DNA of 64,000 nucleotides from Bacteroidota bacterium (GTDB lineage: Bacteria > Bacteroidota > Bacteroidia > Bacteroidales > TTA-H9), in the NCBI GenBank assembly GCA_003250395.1, contig QKGM01000031.1, positions 1-64,000 on the forward strand, given 5' to 3'. Below are positions 36,633 through 43,958 of the stretch, one piece after another (the stretch's first letter is position 1; every line of letters starts with the position of its first letter). The translations under genes were made by a program, and so were the position numbers. Below the pieces are notes generated by a model, which worked only from the letters and a program-made list of their open reading frames with translations, was not told the origin of the DNA and searched no databases.

Positions 36633-37853
36633 TTAATCTGTTTTTCGTTCACCCGGTTGTCTGATTACTTCCAGCCATTCATCCGCGTATGAAACAACCC
36701 TGGCAAGCTCGGCAACCGGATTTTTGAGAAGTTTCCGGGCCGGGGGGAGAGATGCGATCATCAGGGGCAGGGCAGCAAATGCCAACCCCAGTGAATCGTA
36801 GAAGCTTTTCCATCCCCTCCGTGACATAAACTGTGAAACCAGTGGATGCCTCAATTCAGTTGACAGGGCAGCAAAACAGCCTATAACCCATACAGCCCTG
36901 ACAACCATTGAGGCTGCCAGCCAAAGTCGCACCTCCATCCCGGAACTGCTTTGGCCATGGCGATCCTCTCCAAGCCAAAGCATTAAAACAAAGATGATGA
37001 CAGGCTGAATCCAAAATACAGGACGGGACAGTTGCTTTACCATCCTTGGATATTTATAGCCCAGCCATACAAGCCAAAGAATTAAGAAAATCAAAGAGTA
37101 CCACGATCTCCAGAACGACATAAGAGCCAGTCCTGCCGGAATCATCAATGCATGGACAGCAATCAGCCAGACAGATGAAGATTGATATGAATCGGGCATT
37201 GAAAATCGAGTCTTCGCTTCAACCTGGTCCTCAATCTTCAAAACACCGAACTGCCGTTTAACTGCTCTTCGCCCAATTATAAGACCAGTAACGCCAGCCA
37301 GCAATCCTACCGGCAGAAAAACCAGAAGAATAGAAACAGCCAGCATTTCTGCAGATGGGGCCTCCCAGCCTGCCTGTTTGGATAAGAAGCCTATAAAATT
37401 CATGTAAACGGTAATGATATCGTCGCTAAAGACAATAATCAACCCGATAAACTTTTTTATGGGGGCACTTAAAACTGCAAGTACTCCGCCGATAAGAGCT
37501 CCCGGAACCCTGCCAGGTATCCGAAGTGCCAGTTCCATCACGACAGCTTCGGTAAAAATCCCGATCATGGGGCCGAAAATAATCGCACTCGGAGAAACAG
37601 ATTTCATCACAGCAGCAATAAGGCCAGCCCTGACAATCAATCCCCTGACAGGCCACAACTGGTAAAAAGCAACCATCAGCATAACACTGGATGACGCCAG
37701 AATACTACCGGCAAAAGGGACCCTGGAATTATGTAGAAGGCTCCCGATAATAATTTCTACTGAAGCCCAAAGTCCTCCGAGCACTGCGGCTTTCTGCCAC
37801 CGGTCGCCCGATTTACCAGTCGTCTGTATCAGATTGCTACTGTTCAAGGTCAT
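36633..37853 (-). CDS. polytopic membrane protein, possible fused ECF S-like and T-like components
   Basis: A 406-residue protein with about nine or ten predicted membrane helices. The first half (WQKAAVLGGLWASVEIIIGS, FGPMIGIFTEAVVMELALRI, ALIGGVLAVLSAPIKKF) resembles substrate-binding S components of energy-coupling-factor transporters. The second half ends with WKSFYDSLGLAFAALPLMIA, like the coupling end of EcfT. No ATPase gene is nearby. It overlaps the mobA stop by 17 bases, so the two are translationally linked. No family is certain, and the function could be uptake of a cofactor or precursor. The S/T assignment is my inference from helix patterning only. Confidence 0.6.
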   Translation of the reverse strand: MTLNSSNLIQTTGKSGDRWQKAAVLGGLWASVEIIIGSLLHNSRVPFAGSILASSSVMLMVAFYQLWPVRGLIVRAGLIAAVMKSVSPSAIIFGPMIGIFTEAVVMELALRIPGRVPGALIGGVLAVLSAPIKKFIGLIIVFSDDIITVYMNFIGFLSKQAGWEAPSAEMLAVSILLVFLPVGLLAGVTGLIIGRRAVKRQFGVLKIEDQVEAKTRFSMPDSYQSSSVWLIAVHALMIPAGLALMSFWRSWYSLIFLILWLVWLGYKYPRMVKQLSRPVFWIQPVIIFVLMLWLGEDRHGQSSSGMEVRLWLAASMVVRAVWVIGCFAALSTELRHPLVSQFMSRRGWKSFYDSLGLAFAALPLMIASLPPARKLLKNPVAELARVVSYADEWLEVIRQPGERKTD

Positions 37854-38400
37854 GAAGTGTATTAATATTATAGAAAAGATTACTCATACTTTCAGAATCA
37901 GACAACTCATAATACCTTACGCTGAGTTGATCAAGAATATCGCTCATCTTGAAGATTCCGGCAGACAGCGATTTTCCGATAGAATTTAATGAGGAGGTGT
38001 TGTAAACTGCACAGAGTGGTTCGATAAAACCACCAGGGTGGCGGGGGATGACAGCGTTGACATCTTTGTTCAGACTGATGAGATGACGAAGAAAAGAGGT
38101 AGTCATGCGAGGGGTATCAACACTCAGAACCAGCAAAGTGTTATAGGCAGCGGACTCCAGTGCAGCATGAATCCCTCCGCCAGGGCCTGAAAATACAAAT
38201 TTATCAGCTATAGTCCGAAAACCAAATTGCTCATATACTTTATTAGAAGTTGATATCAGAAGCTCACTGCTTACAGGACTCAGAATATCGATGGCCCATT
38301 CAACCAATTTCCTGCCGTGGTAATCCACGAGCCCCTTGTCGGTACCCATGCGACGTGACCTGCCACCGGCCAGAATGAGCCCGGTAACTGAAGTATTCAT
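37837..38400 (-). CDS. mobA: molybdenum cofactor guanylyltransferase MobA
   Basis: Nucleotidyltransferase that adds GMP to molybdopterin to make MGD. The N-terminal signature LILAGGRSRRMGTDKGLVDY near residue 8 is diagnostic. FSGPGGGIHAAL near 70 and LSVDTPRM near 92 (metal Asp) support it. At 187 residues it has normal length. It follows tatA by 27 bases and overlaps the membrane-protein gene by 17 bases. Its position next to tatA fits export of molybdoenzymes by the Tat system. Confidence 0.9.
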   Translation of the reverse strand: MNTSVTGLILAGGRSRRMGTDKGLVDYHGRKLVEWAIDILSPVSSELLISTSNKVYEQFGFRTIADKFVFSGPGGGIHAALESAAYNTLLVLSVDTPRMTTSFLRHLISLNKDVNAVIPRHPGGFIEPLCAVYNTSSLNSIGKSLSAGIFKMSDILDQLSVRYYELSDSESMSNLFYNINTLHDLEQ

Positions 38401-38427
38401 ATCAAATCCGGATGTGCTGATACAGCA

Positions 38428-38616
38428 CTATTTCTTTTGATCTTCCTCGTTATCATTGTCGGGATTGTTCATACCCTCCTTGAAACTGCGTACACCTTTC
38501 CCGAGTCCCTTCATGAGTTCAGGAATCTTCCTGCCGCCAAAAAGTAATACAACAATCAAAACAATAAGTACAATCTCCTGTGTACCAAGCCACCCAAGAA
38601 AAACAGAAATAAGCAT
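38428..38616 (-). CDS. tatA: Sec-independent protein translocase protein TatA
   Basis: Short 62-residue Tat translocase subunit. It has one N-terminal membrane helix ([14 protein letters not shown]), the hinge [19 protein letters not shown] (amphipathic helix) and a charged tail ([10 protein letters not shown]). TatA oligomers form the protein-conducting assembly for folded proteins. tatC is not in the window. It starts the tatA-mobA-membrane protein-AI-2E-radical SAM run, with a promoter-like box just upstream. Confidence 0.93.
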   Translation of the reverse strand: MLISVFLGWLGTQEIVLIVLIVVLLFGGRKIPELMKGLGKGVRSFKEGMNNPDNDNEEDQKK

Positions 38617-38651
38617 AGTTATATACGTTTATCTGATGTAACAAATTGATG

Positions 38652-38659
38652 CAAATGTA
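38652..38659 (-). promoter_or_regulatory. promoter -7 box for the tatA-mobA operon
   Basis: Plus-strand caaatgta reads TACATTTG on the minus strand, matching TAnnTTTG, 36 bases before the tatA start at 38616 and inside the 70-base gap after queA. Confidence 0.45.
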
Positions 38660-38686
38660 ACCAATAAGAGCATTGAAACAGAGCTA

Positions 38687-39937
38687 TTATTTAAAATTCA
38701 TGTGATCAGGAAAAAACAGGCAGGCGTCTCCATAGCTTAAGAACCGAAAATTGTTCTCAAGCGCATAATGATAGGCCGTTTTCCAACGATCGCCAATAAA
38801 AGCAGAAACCAGGAGCAACAGGGTACTTCGGGGTTGATGAAAGTTGGTAATCAAAGCATCGGTCATTCTGTACCTGTATCCGGGGGCAATAATAATGCTG
38901 GTTTCACCCGATATCCATTCCAGCCCGCATCGATTCATTTCCGACAGCACAGCCTCAAGTGAATCTTTTGCAGTGACCGGGGCAGAATACTTTGGATCGT
39001 AAGGCATCCATTGATCGATTAAAAACTTCGCTCCTTCTCCATCAGTCAACAACTTAACCCCATACCAATAGAGGCTTTCAATGGTACGTACCGTGGTGGT
39101 TCCAACGAGTACGCGCATACGGCCCGCTTCATCAATAAGTTGTTTGATACTTTTTTTTTCAATCACAATCTGCTCGGCATGCATCGTGTGGTTCTCCAAT
39201 CTATCGGTGTTCACAGGTTTAAAAGTTCCAGCCCCGACATGAAGAATGACTCTTGATGTGGAAATCCCTTTTGATGCCAGAGAACTCATCACATCATCAG
39301 TGAAATGAAGCCCGGCGGTTGGAGCAGCGACCGACCCGTCATGACGCGCATATACAGTCTGATAATCTATAGTATCATCGGATGTTGCCTCACGTTTGAT
39401 ATAGGGAGGCAGAGGAATCTTGCCTGCAGCTTCAAGAATTCCGGCAAAGTTATAGTCGTTAGGTTCCCAACTGAACTGAACGAGAAAGGCATTATCGCTC
39501 CGCCCTACCAAATTAGCACTAAGCGTAACCGGTTTATCATCAATTACCAGATTAATATCCAGTACTTCACCTTTCCATCTTCTGGCATTTCCAACAAATA
39601 CTTTACAAACGACCGGATCTCGGCTGGAAAAGGCCTGCTGGATATCAGCAGGTTCAACAGGATTAAGAATAAAAACCTCTATCTGGGCACCGGAAGACCG
39701 ATAAAAGAACAACCTGGCTCTTACAACACGTGTTTCGTTAACCAATAACAAAGAGTCAGCAGGAAGGAACCGGGCGAGTTCACTAAATTTCCCTTCCGTG
39801 ATCTCTTCATTCATGCCTCCGGTAATGAGTAGCCTGGCTGAATCGCGGGGGATAACAGGATGAGTTGCAATAAAGGAATCGGGCAACGGATAGTCAAAAT
39901 CCCGAATGTCAATTGAGCGTGGATTAACAATAGCCAT
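38687..39937 (-). CDS. queA: S-adenosylmethionine:tRNA ribosyltransferase-isomerase
   Basis: QueA moves the ribosyl group of SAM to preQ1 in tRNA, making epoxyqueuosine. Recognisable blocks are IDIRDFDYPLPDSFIATHP at the start, LLVNETRVVRARLF near 65, GSVAAPTAGLHFTDDV near 200, ILHVGAGTFKPV near 230 and TNFHQPRSTLLLLVSAFIG near 365. At about 416 residues it is longer than E. coli QueA. A longer QueA-like form with extra insertions is common in Bacteroidetes. ATG codons at 39982 and 39943 are also possible; 39937 best fits the family. folE and queD of the same pathway lie at 57-58 kb. Confidence 0.9.
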   Translation of the reverse strand: MAIVNPRSIDIRDFDYPLPDSFIATHPVIPRDSARLLITGGMNEEITEGKFSELARFLPADSLLLVNETRVVRARLFFYRSSGAQIEVFILNPVEPADIQQAFSSRDPVVCKVFVGNARRWKGEVLDINLVIDDKPVTLSANLVGRSDNAFLVQFSWEPNDYNFAGILEAAGKIPLPPYIKREATSDDTIDYQTVYARHDGSVAAPTAGLHFTDDVMSSLASKGISTSRVILHVGAGTFKPVNTDRLENHTMHAEQIVIEKKSIKQLIDEAGRMRVLVGTTTVRTIESLYWYGVKLLTDGEGAKFLIDQWMPYDPKYSAPVTAKDSLEAVLSEMNRCGLEWISGETSIIIAPGYRYRMTDALITNFHQPRSTLLLLVSAFIGDRWKTAYHYALENNFRFLSYGDACLFFPDHMNFK

Positions 39938-40109
39938 ATTCATGAAGATCCCGTTGGTGTTTGCTATAAGATTACGGTTCATTTGACAGACTTCCTGCCA
40001 TCAGGAAATGAGTTCCCGGGTAAAACGCAGCCAGCGCTTCTAAAAGTCACCGGAGACTATACTACAGGGATTAGATTAAAAAGCATTAACCACCGGGTTG
40101 ATTAGCCGG

Positions 40110-40117
40110 CAAAGGTA
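40110..40117 (-). promoter_or_regulatory. promoter -7 box upstream of queA
   Basis: Plus-strand caaaggta reads TACCTTTG on the minus strand. It lies in the gap between the hypothetical gene ending at 40147 and queA, about 170 bases before the chosen queA start, implying a leader of moderate length. Confidence 0.4.
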
Positions 40118-40146
40118 ATAAAAGAGCAAATCTGATACCAGTTACC

Positions 40147-40866
40147 TTATAAATGACGGTTCATCTCCTGAAGATATTTATCCCTGATCAATTCAAGAGC
40201 ATCCAACCCGATTCCCGGTGAATAAATTCTCACAAAATCCCTCACACCTTTGCTATCGTAGAAGAATCCAACTGCTGCATCATAATTGCCTATGTGAATA
40301 TTACGTTTAATATGAAGCGAGATCTGTTCGAAACGGTCCCAGAGCAACTCATCAGGAATAAGCAGATAACACATCTCTTTATGTACGGTATCGCGATAGA
40401 TAAATTCTCCGATTTTCTCAAGGCTGAAATATCGTTTGATTCTGATAACACCTTCATAAGGAGCTACAATCTGATGTTTCATGAAGCTGATATTTTGCTG
40501 ACCGTAGAGATCAATCAGCACAGGCAGATTGTCGTAATTTACCATTTCAAGTCTGATACAAGGCTGCATCTGGTTAAAAAGCATGACGTGGCCAGGAGAT
40601 GCATCGAAAGAGAAAGATTGTATTTGTTTAATTTTATGCGTAGCCCTGATAACAAAATCCTCGTTGTAATTTGGCTGGGACTTAATAATCAGGAATAGAA
40701 ATGAGGGCTTCACTGCTGCTTCGGCAGGTTCCGCACTATAATATCCGGGGAAAGGGGCAATGGTTTCCAGTACAAGGTCTCTCAGCGGAAGATGAAACTG
40801 GAATGTAGCGAGTTGTTCTTTTTTCACTATGCACCCTACCGATTCGAAGTAGTTAGAGGCTTTCAT
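40147..40866 (-). CDS. conserved hypothetical protein, about 239 aa
   Basis: No family recognised. From the ATG at 40866 (MKASNYFESVG) the protein appears soluble, with alternating beta-prone segments (FLFLIIKSQPN, RLEMVNYDNLPVLIDLYGQ) and a mixed C-terminus (GLDALELIRDKYLQEMN). There is no signal peptide. The longer frame from 40914 would add a hydrophobic N-terminus, but this looks less likely because the internal ATG is well placed. It is divergent from pssA. Codon use resembles neighbours, so it is probably real. Confidence 0.7.
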   Translation of the reverse strand: MKASNYFESVGCIVKKEQLATFQFHLPLRDLVLETIAPFPGYYSAEPAEAAVKPSFLFLIIKSQPNYNEDFVIRATHKIKQIQSFSFDASPGHVMLFNQMQPCIRLEMVNYDNLPVLIDLYGQQNISFMKHQIVAPYEGVIRIKRYFSLEKIGEFIYRDTVHKEMCYLLIPDELLWDRFEQISLHIKRNIHIGNYDAAVGFFYDSKGVRDFVRIYSPGIGLDALELIRDKYLQEMNRHL

Positions 40867-40971
40867 AATTCGGATTAATTGGTTTGAGGTATACAATAAC
40901 AAAAGACAAATCAATCAGGCATTTGTTCAGTTTCTGGTTATGTTCATCTGGCACCACTCTGTGCTTTTGTT

Positions 40972-40979
40972 TACCTTTG
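40972..40979 (+). promoter_or_regulatory. promoter -7 box for pssA
   Basis: TACCTTTG matches TAnnTTTG, 16 bases before the GTG start of pssA at 40996. Confidence 0.5.
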
Positions 40980-40995
40980 CCCAAAATACCAGAAA

Positions 40996-41703
40996 GTGAA
41001 GAAACATATACCTAACATAATAACACTGTTCAACCTGACTGCCGGGGGGATTGCTGCCACTGAAGCGGTCAGGGGGAACCTTGAAAATGTAATCTGGCTT
41101 ATTATTGCTGCAGCGCTGTTTGATTTTGCCGACGGGCTTGCTGCCAGGGCATTAAAAGTTAAAAGTGATATTGGAAAAGAACTGGATTCGCTTGCAGATG
41201 TTGTTTCATTTGGCCTGGTACCTGGTATTGTTTTATTCCATTTACTCAAGCAAACTCCGGAGCTGCCACACCCTTTAATGGCTTATATTGCCTTCTTACT
41301 GCCAGCTTTTTCAGCATACCGTCTTGCAAAATTTAACCTGGATTCAAGGCAGTCAGATTCGTTTCTTGGGGTACCGACCCCAGCGATGGCATTGTTTTTT
41401 GTCATGATTCCCCTGGCATCGTTTTCAGGCGATGCAGGATCGTTTATGACAATCCTGATGGACTGGTTGATGAATTCCTGGTTGGCATTAATGCTTCTTA
41501 CAGTTTTGTTCAGCATTTTAATGATATCTGAAATACCATTGCTGGCTCTGAAGTTTAAGAATCTAAGCTGGCAATCCAACAAAGATCGTTACCTGATGCT
41601 GACTGGATGCGGCGCGTTGCTAATATTTTTTGGAGTAGGCTCAATGCCGCTCATTATCCTCTGGTATATTACTTTTTCAGTGGTTATCTCCCTGAAGAAA
41701 TAA
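40996..41703 (+). CDS. pssA: CDP-diacylglycerol-serine O-phosphatidyltransferase
   Basis: Integral membrane CDP-alcohol phosphatidyltransferase making phosphatidylserine, the precursor of phosphatidylethanolamine. The signature DG(x)2AR(x)8G(x)3D(x)3D is present as DGLAARALKVKSDIGKELDS followed by LAD, near residues 48-70. Multiple membrane helices follow. The start is a GTG at 40996 (KKHIPNIITLFNL), directly after a promoter box, and there is no earlier ATG. The gene ends seven bases before the convergent lptB. Confidence 0.93.
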   Translation: MKKHIPNIITLFNLTAGGIAATEAVRGNLENVIWLIIAAALFDFADGLAARALKVKSDIGKELDSLADVVSFGLVPGIVLFHLLKQTPELPHPLMAYIAFLLPAFSAYRLAKFNLDSRQSDSFLGVPTPAMALFFVMIPLASFSGDAGSFMTILMDWLMNSWLALMLLTVLFSILMISEIPLLALKFKNLSWQSNKDRYLMLTGCGALLIFFGVGSMPLIILWYITFSVVISLKK

Positions 41704-41709
41704 GGTCAT

Positions 41710-42435
41710 TTAACGACGCAGTTCAAAATTCTGACCGAGATATACCCTCCTGACGTGCTCATCGGCGGCAAGTTCTTCGGCAGTTCCTGATTTCAGCACC
41801 GAACCCTCGAACAGCAAATAGGCCCGGTCGGTAATTGTAAGCGTTTCATGAACGTTATGGTCGGTAATGAGGACACCAATATTCCGCTCCTTCAATTTAA
41901 CCACGATATTCTGAATATCTTCAACAGCAATAGGGTCAACGCCCGCAAAAGGTTCGTCGAGAAGAATAAACTTCGGATCGACTGCAAGTGCACGTGCTAT
42001 CTCAGTACGTCTTCTTTCTCCGCCAGAGAGTTGAATTCCTTTACTCTTTCTAACATGGCGAAGACCAAATTCTTCAAGTAACGACTCCATTTTCGCTACC
42101 TGTGCTTTTCCATCAAGTTTTGTAAACTGAAGTACGGCAAGGATATTATCTTCTACAGAAAGGTCCCTGAAGACAGAAGCTTCCTGGGCAAGGTACCCGA
42201 TTCCGCGTTGTGCACGTCTGTACATCGGTTCGGAAGTAATGTCATTTTCAGCCAGCAGTACTCTCCCTGACATTGGTTTAATCAGACCAACGATCATATA
42301 AAAAGACGTTGTTTTCCCGGCACCATTAGGCCCGAGCAACCCTACAATCTCACCTTGTTCAACTTTAATTGACACATCATTGACCACAATACGCTGGCGG
42401 TATTTTTTAAAAAGGTGTTCAGTTTGTAGAATCAT
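41710..42435 (-). CDS. lptB: LPS export ABC transporter ATP-binding protein LptB
   Basis: ATPase that powers lipopolysaccharide extraction by LptFG. Visible motifs are Walker [12 protein letters not shown] near residue 35, the Q loop [13 protein letters not shown], the signature [15 protein letters not shown], Walker [21 protein letters not shown] and the H-loop region [11 protein letters not shown]. The 241 residues and the FAGVDPIAV block are characteristic of LptB rather than other ABC ATPases. It is likely in one transcript with kdsD, 38 bases upstream. Both serve LPS. Confidence 0.94.
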   Translation of the reverse strand: MILQTEHLFKKYRQRIVVNDVSIKVEQGEIVGLLGPNGAGKTTSFYMIVGLIKPMSGRVLLAENDITSEPMYRRAQRGIGYLAQEASVFRDLSVEDNILAVLQFTKLDGKAQVAKMESLLEEFGLRHVRKSKGIQLSGGERRRTEIARALAVDPKFILLDEPFAGVDPIAVEDIQNIVVKLKERNIGVLITDHNVHETLTITDRAYLLFEGSVLKSGTAEELAADEHVRRVYLGQNFELRR

Positions 42436-42473
42436 GTGCTGGAATTTAAAAAATAACTAATCTGATCTGCAGA

Positions 42474-43445
42474 TTAAATAATACCTTCCTTTAGAATATC
42501 ATGCAGATGAATCACCCCTTTATACTGATCATTATCAACGACCAGTAACTGAGTAATGTTGTTTCGCCTCATCAAATCAAGAGCATCTACCACGAGTTTA
42601 TCTGACTCAATAGTTCTCGGACTCACAGAAAGAAGATCTGCTGCACTAAGATGCTGTATTGAAACATGTTTTTCCATCATACGGCGCAGATCACCATCCG
42701 TGATAATACCCATGAGCTTTCCATTATCAATAACCGCGGTTGCCCCCAAACGCTTCGATGAAATTTCGAGGATCACATCACGTGCCGTTGCCGAACTGCT
42801 TACCTGAGGTTGCGGATTACCGGCTGCCAGATCTTTCACCCTTAGATAAAGTTTTTTACCAAGCGCTCCTCCCGGATGATACTTGGCAAAATCGCTGACA
42901 GAGAACCCCCTGTATTGAAGTAATCCGACTGCCAAAGCATCACCCATTGCCAATTGAGCAGAAGTACTCGATGTTGGTGCAAGATTGTTTGGACAAGCTT
43001 CGCGCTCTACAGTTGTATCAAGGACTTTATCGGCATGGCAGGCAAGATAGGAATCCATATTGCCAACAATAGCGATGATTGGATTACCGAAATTCTTAAT
43101 CAGTGGAACGAGTACCTTTATTTCAGATGTATTCCCGCTTTTTGAAAGACAAAGAATAATATCATCTGGAGTAATTGTTCCGAGATCTCCATGAATAGCA
43201 TCTGCTGCATGCATAAAAACAGAAGGTGTACCGGTAGAATTAAAGGTTGATGTAATTTTCCGCCCTATATCAGCACTTTTACCAATACCGGTGACAACTA
43301 CTCTTCCGCGACTTTCTGCAATAAGAACAACAGTTTCAACGAAATTCATTCCTACCCGTCGGGTGAGAGCGAAAACTGCTTCTGATTCATCAGTCAGCGT
43401 TGCAATTGCTTGATTGATGATAGCTTCAGGGGTAATATTTGTCAT
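42474..43445 (-). CDS. kdsD: arabinose-5-phosphate isomerase (KpsF/GutQ/KdsD family)
   Basis: Makes arabinose 5-phosphate from ribulose 5-phosphate, the first step to Kdo for LPS. It has an N-terminal SIS domain (VVVTGIGKSADIGRKITSTF, ILCLSKSGNTSEI) and two C-terminal CBS domains (GATAVIDNGKLMGIITDGDL, NNITQLLVVDNDQYKGVI). At about 323 residues it is typical. I use the ATG at 43445; the longer frame begins with TTG. A TATCTTTG box on the minus strand at 43464-43471 places the transcript start just upstream. Confidence 0.93.
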   Translation of the reverse strand: MTNITPEAIINQAIATLTDESEAVFALTRRVGMNFVETVVLIAESRGRVVVTGIGKSADIGRKITSTFNSTGTPSVFMHAADAIHGDLGTITPDDIILCLSKSGNTSEIKVLVPLIKNFGNPIIAIVGNMDSYLACHADKVLDTTVEREACPNNLAPTSSTSAQLAMGDALAVGLLQYRGFSVSDFAKYHPGGALGKKLYLRVKDLAAGNPQPQVSSSATARDVILEISSKRLGATAVIDNGKLMGIITDGDLRRMMEKHVSIQHLSAADLLSVSPRTIESDKLVVDALDLMRRNNITQLLVVDNDQYKGVIHLHDILKEGII

Positions 43446-43463
43446 TTTACACAATTAACGCTG

Positions 43464-43471
43464 CAAAGATA
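43464..43471 (-). promoter_or_regulatory. promoter -7 box for kdsD-lptB
   Basis: Plus-strand caaagata reads TATCTTTG on the minus strand, a good TAnnTTTG match 18 bases before the kdsD ATG at 43445. Confidence 0.55.
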
Positions 43472-43644
43472 CGAAACTGATTTTATGAAGGCTTAGATAA
43501 AACAGAAGGTTGTTTTATAACGGGACTTGCATTTTAACTAATTTGACTATACTTTTATACTACATTTTTTCGTTAAGAGTACCTTTCAAATTAGATAAGG
43601 ATGTTCTTTACAACTTGAAGTATCAGAATATTTCTTGCAAAATA

Positions 43645-43675
43645 TTTGCTATTTACAAAGACAGCTATATCTTTG
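43645..43675 (+). promoter_or_regulatory. Bacteroidetes-type promoter 280 bases upstream of recQ
   Basis: TTTG (43645-43648), a 19-base spacer and TATCTTTG (43668-43675) fit the -33/-7 consensus very well. The nearest plus-strand gene is recQ at 43959, so the transcript would have a long leader or encode something small in 43683-43958. Confidence 0.55.
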
Positions 43676-43906
43676 CAAATCCTTAAAAATAATAATAATA
43701 TACTGGAAATCAGGTAATAAATTAATATTGTTATTTTTTAGGACAACTTTCAATCTAGTCAGAAAAGCGTACATCTCTGTCAGGTCAGTTGATTTGGTTT
43801 TTCTAAGGTAAATATACCATGACTTTGCAATACAGAATTTCTCATCCTTTTTGGTGGAAATTTCATTTCGATCGGGGTTAGGAAGCTCTTCAATCAAACA
43901 AGACAT
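43649..43906 (-). CDS. uncertain 85-residue open frame between kdsD and recQ
   Basis: A short minus-strand frame starting MSCLIEELPNPDRNE with a basic middle (RKTKSTDLTEMYAFLTRLKV) and a hydrophobic end (QYIIIIFKDL). No family is recognised. It would be antisense to the recQ leader and its end overlaps the plus-strand promoter at 43645-43675, which argues against it. It could be a small gene, a remnant or chance. Confidence 0.2.
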   Translation of the reverse strand: MSCLIEELPNPDRNEISTKKDEKFCIAKSWYIYLRKTKSTDLTEMYAFLTRLKVVLKNNNINLLPDFQYIIIIFKDLQRYSCLCK

Positions 43907-43958
43907 GCTTGAAGGTTAAGGAATAAAGAATAAAATGACATTGTTTTTGTAACAATAC

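Noticed and set aside
39305-39748. Plus-strand 147-residue frame inside queA
   Set aside because: It lies entirely within queA on the opposite strand and matches no family.
39938-40110. A preQ1-type riboswitch in the queA leader
   Set aside because: I looked for a compact preQ1 aptamer-like pseudoknot pattern in the leader and saw none.
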